A stretch of 64,000 bases of DNA from Torymus aiolomorphi (lineage: Eukaryota > Arthropoda > Insecta > Hymenoptera > Torymidae), in contig CM070875.1 of the NCBI GenBank assembly GCA_036365515.1, forward strand, positions 101,663,128 through 101,727,127. The letters are read 5' to 3'. A program made the translations under genes and the position numbers. Shown piece after piece: positions 56,002 through 64,000 of the stretch; the stretch's first letter is position 1, and each line of letters starts with the position of its first letter. The notes beneath the pieces were generated by a model. It had not been told where the DNA came from, made no database searches, and was given only the letters and a program-made list of their open reading frames with translations.

Positions 56002-56807
56002 TTATGCGGTTCTCTTAAAATGAAGTGTCACTGTCAACGTGCCGTAATCGAATGCTATAGGGTTTTCATCTTGGTCCTTTATATCTATTGTGATCGATTG
56101 AAACGACGTAGATAACAATGGAATATACATTGGTGTGGTAAAGTTTTTAATCCCAATGCTACCATATTTATATCCATTTATATTAAGAGGAACAATACGT
56201 AAAAGAGGCGTGTGTACATCACCTGTAATGTAAGGTTCATAAATATCGCTATACACTCTTATTATTGACGGTAAACCATTAATAAGGTCAGTATGTCTTT
56301 GACCGATAACTGTACCCTTAATTTTTTCAAGATTACGGTTTTCAAAACCAATAATTCTCAAGAGTTTTTCAGACAATATCAAACTATGAAAATTGTGTCA
56401 CAAGTATCCTGACAAATTCGTTCAATTTCTATAAATCCTCCATGTTGTATTTTGAATTGTAAGTGATTTTTCATATTAGGTGAATTATTTATTTGTTGTA
56501 ACAGATTTTCCATATCTGTACAGATTCCTGGTGATAAGTGTGCAGCAATATCCTTTTCTGTTGATTTGTGTCTCAAATCATGTGATGAAAATGACTCAAT
56601 TGTTTTTACACAATCCATACCCTCATAGTTATCGATGGAAATATGCTGAAATGTGTGGGGTATCTGAATCTCACAAAGAGCTACAGACCATTCACCATGT
56701 AAATAAATATTTTGAGGTAACTGTGTGGTAAAATGTGTTGGTTTGTTTTCAGGAAACATATGCACACTGTTGTTACTAGATGATACGATATAAAATTGCT
56801 CTCTCGT
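56002..56807 (-). pseudogene. Penton-like minor capsid protein, frameshifted
   Basis: The first part (56765-56379) reads MHMFPENKPTHFTTQLPQNI and GEWSVALCEIQIPHTFQHIS. The second (56382-56002) reads LILSEKLLRIIGFENRN and LLRIVPLNINGYKYGSIGI, ending TLTVTLHFKRTA. A one-base frameshift near 56380 separates them. The frame stays readable upstream to about 56807, where ACG stands in the place expected for the ATG (FYIVSSSNNSVHMF follows). It is the single-jelly-roll penton candidate of the element; this copy is broken. Confidence 0.82.
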
Positions 56808-56835
56808 TATATCTTTTTCAAATTGTTTGCAGAAC

Positions 56836-58420
56836 TCAGGAATTAAATTTATCAGGATAGCCTTTCCAACTTACAAAATATTTTTTGTTTTTCCCTTTAC
56901 CTTTAGTTTTTAGAATCTTATCTATTTGAAATGATTGGGTATGCAAATCTTTTTGTACTCTGCAAAGTTCTTTTTCGTAGAAAAAACCTTCGATTGGTTC
57001 ACCGTCAAGATCTTCCAATGTATAAACAGATAGTTGTCTCTCAGTAGATATATGTATAATTCGGAACAATTCCAAAGTCCAACCACTTTCGTATGCTTTC
57101 TCGAACACTAGTTTAGCACGACTGACACGCACCAAGTCACCTACCTTGTATTAAGGATATCGGATGCGAGTCGTATTGTATCGTTGGGCTAGGTTTTGTG
57201 TGCTTTTGCGGCATTGTACAAATTAACTTTAGCAGGAACCATTGTAGTACCAGAATGCCAAGAACTATTGTAAGCATCAACAATTTTTTGTAAAATATCA
57301 ATATATATGTACGTGCTTGTATGAGTAAAATATCGCCATAATCGACCCTTCAATGTTCTATTAAACCTTTCCACCACGGCCGCTTTAACCTTTAGGCTGC
57401 GGGGAAATTTCAGTACAAATTGACCTCTCAGAATATGTAAAATGTATACATAATATCACTGGATATCTCAGATAGAGTCGCTGACCTGACTGCTGGTCCA
57501 TATATCGACCAGCCCCGCAGGCAACGTAAAGTACATTGTAAAAAAATTGGTCTCTTTTGTTATGAAGATTTGAGAGGGTATTTCTATGTAATTTCACGCG
57601 TTGAATGTGAAAAAAATAGTAACAAAATTCACCCTTGACCTTGAAAATCACCATTTGAAGGTCAAATTTCATTCCTACTATAAGTCAAGTTTTTAGACGG
57701 TTTTTCGTACGTAGTTTGACGTGCTGAATACGTAAAAAATAATAAAAAAAATCCTGTTGATAATCCTGACCTTGAAAATCAGTATTTCAATGTCAAGAAT
57801 GTTTTGAGAAATTTTAAAACTATTTGTTATGTATTCAGAACATCAAATTTGATCTAAAAACTTATAATATTCTTTGTCTCTAGAGTGGTCCATATATCGA
57901 TCACCCCCGCAGCTAAAAGGTTAATATTAGGATTTCTAACCACACGGTAATTTATACTATTCGTTTTCAAAACTTGTTGCATCTCCTTATCGAGAAATTC
58001 TTTACCTTTATCAGTTTGAAAAAGCATAGGGTGCTGTCCTTTACACTGTGTCAAAATACGTTCAAAAGCTGTAGCGACACTTTTCGATGTTTTGTTACAA
58101 ATTGGCTCAACCTACGCAAATTTTGATAAAACGTCTATAACCTCAAGTAGATACGTGTTGTCATCGCTATAGATTTTTAATGACCGTAAATCAGCGAGAT
58201 CTCCTTCCCACACATCATAAGGGTTACGAGCGTCACAAGTCCTATGTGGGAAATGACGACATGCAGGTTTATGTAGAGTACAAGCATTCTGACTTTCAAG
58301 TTATTTGATAATTTTTTTGCGATCATGTTTTTTATCAGCTGTTTTTAAAAGGTTATATACACCGGCATAGGATGGTGATTTCGGTGGCTGATAAAAAAAA
58401 TTATTTAACGTTTTTTCCAT
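56836..58420 (-). pseudogene. Polinton integrase with chromodomain, interrupted by a MITE
   Basis: The ATG at 58420 begins MEKTLNNFFYQPPKSPSYAG. Core pieces: VWEGDLADLRSLKIYSDDN (first Asp), MLFQTDKGKEFLDKEMQQVL (second Asp), and MVERFNRTLKGRLWRYF (Glu). Stops occur at 58301-58303 and 58112-58114. A 532-bp insertion (57389-57920) with TTAA on both sides splits the core. The end (57135-56836) has an SH3-like part and a chromodomain (ILKTKGKGKNKKYFVSWKGY). The enzyme would integrate the linear viral DNA; the copy is dead. Confidence 0.9.
57385..57924. mobile_element. TTAA-flanked MITE (piggyBac-like) inside integrase
   Basis: TTAA at both ends (57385-57388 and 57921-57924). The ends CCTTTAGGCTGCGGGG and CCCCCGCAGCTAAAAGG are inverted copies with one missing or changed base. 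The 532-bp interior has no transposase; the minus-strand frame at 57385-57672 is only element DNA. Flanking integrase codons are in one phase if the insert and one TTAA are taken away, so the insertion was precise. TTAA targets are the hallmark of piggyBac. Confidence 0.88.
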
Positions 58421-58453
58421 TTATCTTATTCTTAAAATTTTTTAGTTTCTTTT

Positions 58454-58855
58454 TTACGTTTTTTTTTTAATTATTTTTTTAATGTACAAAGGAAACTTGT
58501 CAAAAGTTATTTTACTAATCATACAACAAGTTGTGACCAAAGCCGTTCTCTCGTTAGTTGTAACTGTTTCAGACAACAATCGCGCAAAAGCACGCTTGGC
58601 CAGCAAACAATCAGCTTTGCTACGATCACCACCACTGATAGCATATGCTATATCATGTTCACGACAATAATCGTCAAGTGGATTGACACCTTTCTCACCT
58701 TTCGCTAATCTTTCGTTTAGACGCGTACCAGGTCCACAAAAATGGTACCCCGGAGTATGTATTTCAAAAGATAAAAGATTGATTAAATTATCTACAAGAC
58801 TTGATTCTGGGTGTGTGATCAAATCTTCGTCAATGTTTACTCCAGACGATCCCAT
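58454..58855 (-). CDS. Phospholipase A2-like domain protein
   Basis: An open frame of 133 residues. It contains TPGYHFCGPGTRLNERLAKG, a calcium-loop-like stretch, and PLDDYCREHDIAYAISGG with the His-Asp pair of secreted PLA2 folds. Such domains occur in adintoviruses and in parvovirus capsid proteins, where they help cross membranes. It overlaps the end of the upstream gene by 19 bases. It appears intact; activity is not proven. Confidence 0.85.
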   Translation of the reverse strand: MGSSGVNIDEDLITHPESSLVDNLINLLSFEIHTPGYHFCGPGTRLNERLAKGEKGVNPLDDYCREHDIAYAISGGDRSKADCLLAKRAFARLLSETVTTNERTALVTTCCMISKITFDKFPLYIKKIIKKKT

Positions 58856-59622
58856 GGAAGAATACGAACTTTTGTATCGTGCCTAGGTATTTCTTCGGTA
58901 CGTAATCTTTTTCTCAACTTTCTTGGAGTTGTTTTATGGGATGGTTTTTCGTTTGTTTCTTCGCTATCAGGCTGTTGAGTTTCTTCCTCGCTGCTGGCAG
59001 ATTGTCGTGAAGAAACAAGCTCCCAAATTTCATTGTTAACAATAAATTCTCGTGGTATATTTGCTTTACGAAGTGCTTGGGTAAACTGACCATAACCATT
59101 TGACAACGGCTGTTTTCTATGTCTCACAGTATCGTTAATCAAATCTACTATGTTTTCACCTTTGACGATACTGCTATCTATGGTAATCTTTCCACGAGCA
59201 TCCTATGTGACATCACCAAAATCATGCAATCGTTGTAATAACTGTTTTGCTTTAAATTGAAACGTTGGCGGTACACAGTTTATTATACTCTCATTACTGT
59301 TTCCTTCATTGGTATCTTCGTCGTCATTTACTCTGCCTCCTTCATTGGTATCTCCGGGGGTATTTACACTACTCGCTTGAAACTTGTTTGTATCATTTTT
59401 TTTATAATACATAAATCGCTCCAATGCTTGTTGGTACATTGCATATTTTTCACGATCATCTTGAATTGAGATCGAATTCATAGTTTCGCTCACTTCTTTG
59501 TCTAGTCGCGATGTAGGTGTACCCGGTGTTTGCATGGTAGCCAAATTTTCACTTGATAAGCGATGGTGGAAGATGTTTATACTTTCTTCAGGGATCAAAA
59601 TCATTTTTCTTGAATGCTTCAT
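58837..59622 (-). pseudogene. Conserved Polinton protein of unknown function
   Basis: One frame from ATG at 59622 (MKHSRKMILIPEESINIFHH) to 58837 with a single TAG at 59203-59205. It contains TMQTPGTPTSRLDKEVSETM, YAMYQQALERFMYY, then after the stop NGYGQFTQALRKANIPREF and a basic tail (RKLRKRLRTEE). The domain is regularly found next to the PLA2-like and ATPase genes in arthropod Polintons. I know no function. The ATG overlaps the stop of the previous gene as ATGA. Confidence 0.7.
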
Positions 59623-59939
59623 AGTTTCATCACAGGTGTCAAGATGAGTGGTAAACAAGTTTGGTATTTGATAATCAACTTCTTTTTATATTTCAAACTT
59701 TGCGAAGAATTAGTTAATTTTCTTAAAAATAAAACGTACTTTTTCAATTTATTTTTATAGTTTTTGTTCAAAGGCACGTTACCACGTAAAATATTTAAAC
59801 CATATTCGCAAAGGAGAATAACAAGTTTTTTATCTGCTTCACGTAATAAAACACGTCGTTGATTTTTATCGAAATGAAGCAGAGATTTTAAAGTATTTAA
59901 ATTTTTTTGTCCAAGACGCTTGCATCTACTCGGACCCAT
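59619..59939 (-). CDS. Short basic conserved Polinton protein
   Basis: 106 residues, strongly basic: MGPSRCKRLGQKNLNTLKSL, LCEYGLNILRGNVPLNK and KLKKYVLFLRKL. It begins at ATG 59939, sharing one base with the ATPase stop (TAATG). The family's Gly-rich hydrophobic C-terminus is not seen, so the last ~15 residues may be out of frame. The position next to the ATPase is common in Polintons; the role is unknown, possibly DNA binding. Confidence 0.68.
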   Translation of the reverse strand: MGPSRCKRLGQKNLNTLKSLLHFDKNQRRVLLREADKKLVILLCEYGLNILRGNVPLNKNYKNKLKKYVLFLRKLTNSSQSLKYKKKLIIKYQTCLPLILTPVMKL

Positions 59940-60688
59940 TACAAACGTATGACTGGTATATTGTTTCCAACTTTGCTACCTTTTATAGATTTCTTGGGAA
60001 CATAAACGTAGTGATATTTATTATACGGAAATATATTACTACGAAAACGATAATTGACAGGTGTGTCTTGACGTAAGTCAAGTAATAAATGGGAGTGTGC
60101 ATGTTTAATTGCATCAAGATAAGTCTCTTGTAGAAGTTGTGGATTTTCAGGGCATACTTGGCGAGCTAGATACTGTATCTGAGATTTATCCCTAGGGTTT
60201 TTGAAAATAACTGTATAATTAGAAGTTAACGAGATTTCACGTTGGCCCTTGTGGAAAAGGTTTTTCTTGATGAATATTACGCTTAAAATATTATGACGAC
60301 TGCTCTTGGTAAAAAGATTGGCAATAACACCACCCAAAGACTCAAGCATCAAGTCGTCTATAATTATCAGTTTTGGCCTGGGGTCGTCGAAAAAGTCTGA
60401 ATTTTTGGGTAAACCCTCATGAAATTCGATATCATCACCCAGTTCTTTGTACGTTGATTGCCATTCGGAATCGTAAACTATTATTCGATCAAAATGCACG
60501 TTACTCATACTATCTATATGTTTTAAAAAGTTTTTAACAAACACGGTTTTCCCACGTGATGTGGGACCGCAAACCATAGATGTCCAAGGATGTTGCCACC
60601 GTGGATCCATGACAAAAACTGTTTTATCAGAACAGATAATATTTTTTATAAGTCTCGAGGTTTGCGGCGGCGGCGGCGCGCGTGTCAC
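59939..60688 (-). CDS. Genome-packaging ATPase (FtsK/HerA type)
   Basis: An uninterrupted frame of 249 residues. Walker A is MVCGPTSRGKTVFVKNFL at about residues 38-55. Walker B is RPKLIIIDDLMLESLGG at about 104-120. Then come KSSRHNILSVIFIKKNLF and LTSNYTVIFKNPRDKSQIQY, the arginine-finger region of A32-like packaging ATPases. It would pump viral DNA into capsids using ATP. The start MTRAPPPP is followed by a Pro-rich stretch. It forms a translationally coupled pair with the next gene (TAATG). Confidence 0.9.
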   Translation of the reverse strand: MTRAPPPPQTSRLIKNIICSDKTVFVMDPRWQHPWTSMVCGPTSRGKTVFVKNFLKHIDSMSNVHFDRIIVYDSEWQSTYKELGDDIEFHEGLPKNSDFFDDPRPKLIIIDDLMLESLGGVIANLFTKSSRHNILSVIFIKKNLFHKGQREISLTSNYTVIFKNPRDKSQIQYLARQVCPENPQLLQETYLDAIKHAHSHLLLDLRQDTPVNYRFRSNIFPYNKYHYVYVPKKSIKGSKVGNNIPVIRL

Positions 60689-60704
60689 AAGCTGCTCAAG
60701 AAAT

Positions 60705-60960
60705 CAGATTGCTGGTGAACTGACAAGCTAATTTGAAGTGACAACCTAATTTGAAGTAGTAAGCTAATTCGAATTGGTAAGCTAATTTGAATTGATAATC
60801 TAACTGAAGTGACAAGCTAATTTGTAGCTACAAAACTTGTGATAAACGCACTCGACGTGCACCAGAAAGCTTAATATGAGTCGAAAAGCTTAATGTGAAT
60901 CAATAAGCGTAATGTGAATTGAAAAGCTTGATGTGATCAAACTATTTAATGTTCTTTGTG
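60705..60960. repeat. Short tandem repeats upstream of the ATPase gene
   Basis: About six units of GACAAGCTAATTTGAAGT (17-20 bases) at 60719-60838, then about four units of AAAGCTTAATGTGAATC at 60866-60940. They lie before the ATPase start on the transcribed strand and could be regulatory or replication-linked; no direct evidence. Confidence 0.75.
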
Positions 60961-61240
60961 AGCCTTTCGCCACTACCACCACCACTTTCGACAGATTTAT
61001 TTATGCTAAGTTTATTACTTTAAAATAGAGATAATTAAGAAACAAGCAGATTTTTAATTGAAATATAATTAATTTATTACCGGCATATACCTAACGTGTC
61101 AAAGGTAAGGAAAAACAAGATTGATATTTTAATATATTTATTAATTAATATTTTTGTTCATAACATGATCAATATCCTTCAACTGTAAAGATGCAAATTC
61201 ATACATCAAAATATAGGCATCATCTATTAGCATACTTAAA

Positions 61241-61969
61241 TTATTTTTTTTTCAAGATTTTATGTAACTTATTAACATTATGGGTATAAAATGTGCTTCT
61301 TATAAAATGTGCATCATAAAATGTAAACTGTGTATATTGCCATACTTGATTTTTTTCTTGTAATTTCTCTTTCGTATAGCTACAAATTTCATTAAATACA
61401 TATTTTATATCTTTGCACGCATTTAACAGATATTTAATCCTATTGTCTACATTTCTAGAGATGTGTTTGAGCTGATCATAGATTGTTTTATTATACACCA
61501 ATCTTCATTGAATGCGTTTTTTCGTTGGTGGATCACCTGTATGATTTTTCTCTTGTGTTTCGTCTATCAGCTCAAAAGCTTTATTAGAAAAACTTATCAT
61601 GAACCTTATGCTAAAGCTGGTACCACAAGATATTTTTTGATCAACCATTTCGTTTCCTTCAGATTCAAAGAATTCGTCAATCCTGGGAAAACTTTCTTCA
61701 AAGCAGATCCACTCGGTATGCGTAAGTGGAACACCCGCAATATTTTGACCACTTGGACGAACAACAGGTTTGAAATCACCACAGCTAATAACATGGCTTT
61801 CCAGACCAACTGTAAATTTGTTACAGTAGTACTTGGCTACTTTGGAACTTAGAGTTTTGATTACTATTCTGAGCAAACATTTTTCTGTATTATCATGCTT
61901 TAGTAGTATCCAAGATTGTAATGACAGATAATTAAAGTAGTCCTTTATATATAAAGTATCCATAAACAC
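61241..61969 (-). pseudogene. Two-module accessory protein, right paralogue
   Basis: Starts near [20 protein letters not shown]. Module 1 reads CGDFKPVVRPSGQNIAGVPL, EWICFEESFPRIDEFFESEG and SIRFMISFSNKAFELIDE. A single in-frame TGA (61505-61507) precedes module 2: YDQLKHISRNVDNRIKYLLN, EKLQEKNQVWQYTQF. Both modules correspond to those of 52178-52910, with many differences. The same 3' flank text (GTCAAAGGTAAGGAAAAAC and similar) follows both. Function unknown. Confidence 0.65.
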
Positions 61970-62119
61970 TCACACTCTAACACCCTTCCTAATCTTTGAG
62001 AATGTAATCACTTCTAGATTGAGTATGCGTGTATCCGCGTATGTGTGTGCGTGCGCGTTCGTGCGTGTGTGCGTGCATGTGTGTGTGTGTGCGTGCACAT
62101 TCGTGCGTGCGTGCATGTG

Positions 62120-62167
<48 letters not shown>

Positions 62168-62348
62168 TGTGTGTGTGTGTGTGTGTGAGGGTAGGTGTGT
62201 TACAAGTGTTAATAGACCATTAAATTAATTATGGGTATAATGATTTATAAATTTTAAGTATTTTTTACATTAAAAATCATTCTTAAAATAAGAAACGACA
62301 AGTGTTTTACAAAACTTCAAAAGTATTTATTATCATAATGAGATATAT
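61970..62348. repeat. TG/TGCG microsatellite and AT-rich DNA
   Basis: TGTG/CGTGCGTG run at 62038-62190. The Cys/Val/Arg-rich plus-strand frames across it are artefacts. Confidence 0.95.
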
Positions 62349-62495
62349 TTAACCTTTAGAGGGCCGGGATTTTGAGAGGGAAATTCACCTTAAAAAATTG
62401 GGACAAAAGGTATCTTATATCATTGATTGAACGTAGACAAAGTGTCGATAAGGAGGTTTGCCATTTTAGTGGTTTTCCGGACCTCTAAAGGTTAA
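62349..62495. mobile_element. Second TTAA-flanked MITE
   Basis: TTAA at 62349-62352 and 62492-62495. Inside, CCTTTAGAGGGCCGG and CCGGACCTCTAAAGG are inverted copies with one difference. 147 bp including the duplications. The terminal CCTTTAG is like that of 57385-57924, the interior is different. Confidence 0.85.
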
Positions 62496-62584
62496 AAATA
62501 CTATTAAAGAGGTCATAGGTTTATAAGAAAATACTATATTTATTTTGATGTGTTTTTGTTCAGCTTCAATTTTTCAATTTCACT

Positions 62585-62944
62585 TTATAATTCATTAATT
62601 TGATTCTGTTGTTGTTCAAACTTTCGCTCAAAATTTTGATTTAATAATAATAAATTTTTTGTAATTTTATTTAATTTTTTACATAGATTATCTTTTTTTC
62701 TAAGTAATTTTTCTGTATGATACACATTACAGTCGAGTATAAGTTTTATGTATCTGCTACTTTTTTCTAAGTCATCTAAATTTCTTAAATCTCTATTTAT
62801 TGCTTCAACAGTATTGAATAATGAATTTTCATTGGTCCAATGATCTTCGTTATATGTTTCGAGTGTTTCGACTCGTTGAATAACTTTTAAAATTGTCATA
62901 TTTGTACGTGTTTCATCGAAGACCATGTTGAAATCAGGTATCAT
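62585..62944 (-). CDS. Unassigned coiled-coil protein, 119 aa
   Basis: An open frame starting MIPDFNMVFDETRTNMTILK and rich in Leu, Asn, Glu and Lys, with heptad-like spacing in LRNLDDLEKSSRYIKLIL and LLRKKDNLCKKLNKITKNL, ending in a Gln-rich FEQQQNQINEL. An AATAAA lies about 40 bases after the stop on the same strand. I recognise no family. It may belong to the Polinton (same strand, 600 bases upstream of the accessory gene) or be an exon of another gene. Confidence 0.4.
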   Translation of the reverse strand: MIPDFNMVFDETRTNMTILKVIQRVETLETYNEDHWTNENSLFNTVEAINRDLRNLDDLEKSSRYIKLILDCNVYHTEKLLRKKDNLCKKLNKITKNLLLLNQNFERKFEQQQNQINEL

Positions 62945-64000
62945 CTACCAAGTTATTTTCCATTTTTAAATTTACCTTGTTACAATATTAACGATTTAAG
63001 AAAGAGTGGTAGTATTTAATACTTTAAGAAGAACTCACCTTAACGTGTGATAGAAGTATGTCTGGATGATGAAGTGTATTTCTACGATCACTGTTACGTG
63101 AGCGCAACCTCGCCCTTCCTCGAGCCTGCGTGATTCAATATATTTTAGTCTAGAGTAAATCTGGAGTGCATAGCTACACGATAACCGGTTCAAAAAAAAA
63201 TTAAATTAAATATTAATTTGCAAAAATCACGAACTTAATAGAAAGGAAGAGAAAATTCAAATTTCATTCAATTTCATCAAATACTGTGTCAAATCTAATT
63301 CACAAAAAAAAAACTATTCTTCACTTTCCGTTTAAATCTATTACAAGATAAAAAGGCATTATGGCTAACGGAGGATGTTAAATAAATAATAATAAAGAAC
63401 TACCCCGTTTTGTGGGAAAAAGCCGCGAGGCATAAAAAACCCACTTTATTAAAGAAAAACAGATTCAAATTGATATACAAAAAAGACGTGATTACATTAA
63501 TGCGTGTTGACATAAAGGCGTGAGTGTAGAAATAGAGCATTAGATTTTTAAAGAACGACTGAATTCGAAGAAGAACCGCTTCTATCGTCATGTGGCAATT
63601 TTCTGATCAGAGAAATTGAATATTGAATTCGATGGTACCAGGTTGATCGGACCTGACCGTTCGGCTGGTCAATGCCCCGAGTCGGGTCGTCACCCTTATG
63701 CAGACAATAATCTTGCCTCTCTATGAATGCGAAAAATGAACGATTCGTGCACATAATAATAATTTATTCTTACGAGACTGAACTCTCTTGGACAAGATGA
63801 TGATTCAGCAACAGTACTGGAGCAGAAGATGACGACAATGAGGGAAGCGAAATCCAGCACGGCGTCGGGCACAACGCCCGGCACCTCAATCGGTCGTCTC
63901 GTTGTTTCCGCCGGAAATGCTTCTGCAGCTCACCGCAGACGGATAGGAAGAGGGAAGCCTCCTCGCAAAAGCTTTTCTAAACTTCAGCTAATTCGCCGAA
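62945..64000. other. No gene recognised
   Basis: AT-rich to about 63640, then GC-richer. Minus-strand frames at 63400-63884 have no recognisable content. No polymerase B motif (for example a DxxSLYP or DTDS box) was found on either strand. Confidence 0.5.

Larger units (their letters stand above)
52178..61969 (-). mobile_element. Polinton/Maverick (adintovirus-like) element, endogenous
   Basis: About 9.8 kb with all genes on the minus strand: FtsK/HerA-type ATPase, integrase with chromodomain, penton-like protein, pVI/pX-like protein, double-jelly-roll type major capsid protein, adenain-type protease, PLA2-like protein and several short conserved ORFs. The set defines Polinton/Maverick or adintovirus-like elements, which integrate and may form virions. 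Genes overlap or abut, like in a virus. Several genes are broken. The protein-primed DNA polymerase is not seen, and terminal inverted repeats were not recognised, so the borders given are those of the outermost related genes. Confidence 0.92.

Noticed and set aside
57385..57672. 95-codon minus-strand ORF
   Set aside because: It lies entirely within the TTAA-flanked MITE and has no coding features.
62019..62228. Cys/Val/Arg/Ala-rich open frames
   Set aside because: They arise from the TG/TGCG microsatellite.

Overview
This window looks like AT-rich insect nuclear DNA. The only host gene I recognise is one long, cleanly spliced exon of the cytoplasmic dynein 1 heavy chain (30928-32347, +). 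Nearly everything else is transposable-element DNA: copia, gypsy and BEL/Pao retrotransposons, a Penelope-like element, Helitron pieces, cut-and-paste DNA transposons, MITEs, satellites and one endogenous Polinton/Maverick (adintovirus-like) element. The mix suggests an insect, and I suspect a hymenopteran, but no species call is possible from sequence reading alone. No rRNA, tRNA, CRISPR array or bacterial-type operon was seen.

Layout. 1-3045 (-): decayed copia pol (protease, integrase, reverse transcriptase, RNase H) running off the left edge. 3046-5180: non-coding, with a CA microsatellite. 5184-14140 (+): an errantivirus-like gypsy element in order gag, protease, RT, RNase H, integrase, F-like envelope remnant, 3' LTR start. 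14151-17165: a composite element with long inverted arms around a Helitron Rep fragment. 17741-19325: two related LTRs flanked by a 58-bp inverted coding-like repeat. 19370-21776: a satellite of roughly 120-bp units that shares end sequences with the 14-17 kb element. 21905-23120: CT-rich and G-rich simple sequence. 24300-26076 (-): Penelope-like element with RT, GIY-YIG nuclease and a hammerhead-like motif. 26100-30927: mostly non-coding, with microsatellite and hairpin repeats. 30928-32347: the dynein exon. 32489-38090: a TA-type MITE plus a long and a deleted copy of one DNA transposon facing each other. 39840-43250: Helitron, BEL gag and Mutator-like transposase remnants. 43684-51410 (-): a BEL/Pao element with both LTRs recognisable, the left one split by a 1.3-kb transposon. 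51413-52115: a TIR element and AT-rich repeats.

52178-61969 (-) is the most interesting block: a Polinton/adintovirus-like gene set. Read in the direction of transcription it holds a two-module accessory protein, packaging ATPase, a short basic protein, a regulatory-looking protein, a PLA2-like domain protein, integrase with chromodomain, penton-like minor capsid, a basic core/pVI-like protein, major capsid protein, an RNase-H-like protein, an adenain-type protease and a second two-module accessory paralogue. ATPase, major capsid, pVI-like, short basic and PLA2 genes are open end to end. Integrase, penton, protease and the RNase-H-like gene carry stops, frameshifts or insertions, so the copy is inactive as a whole. 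No protein-primed DNA polymerase gene is visible inside the window. A TTAA-flanked MITE sits cleanly inside the integrase gene and a second one lies at 62349-62495.
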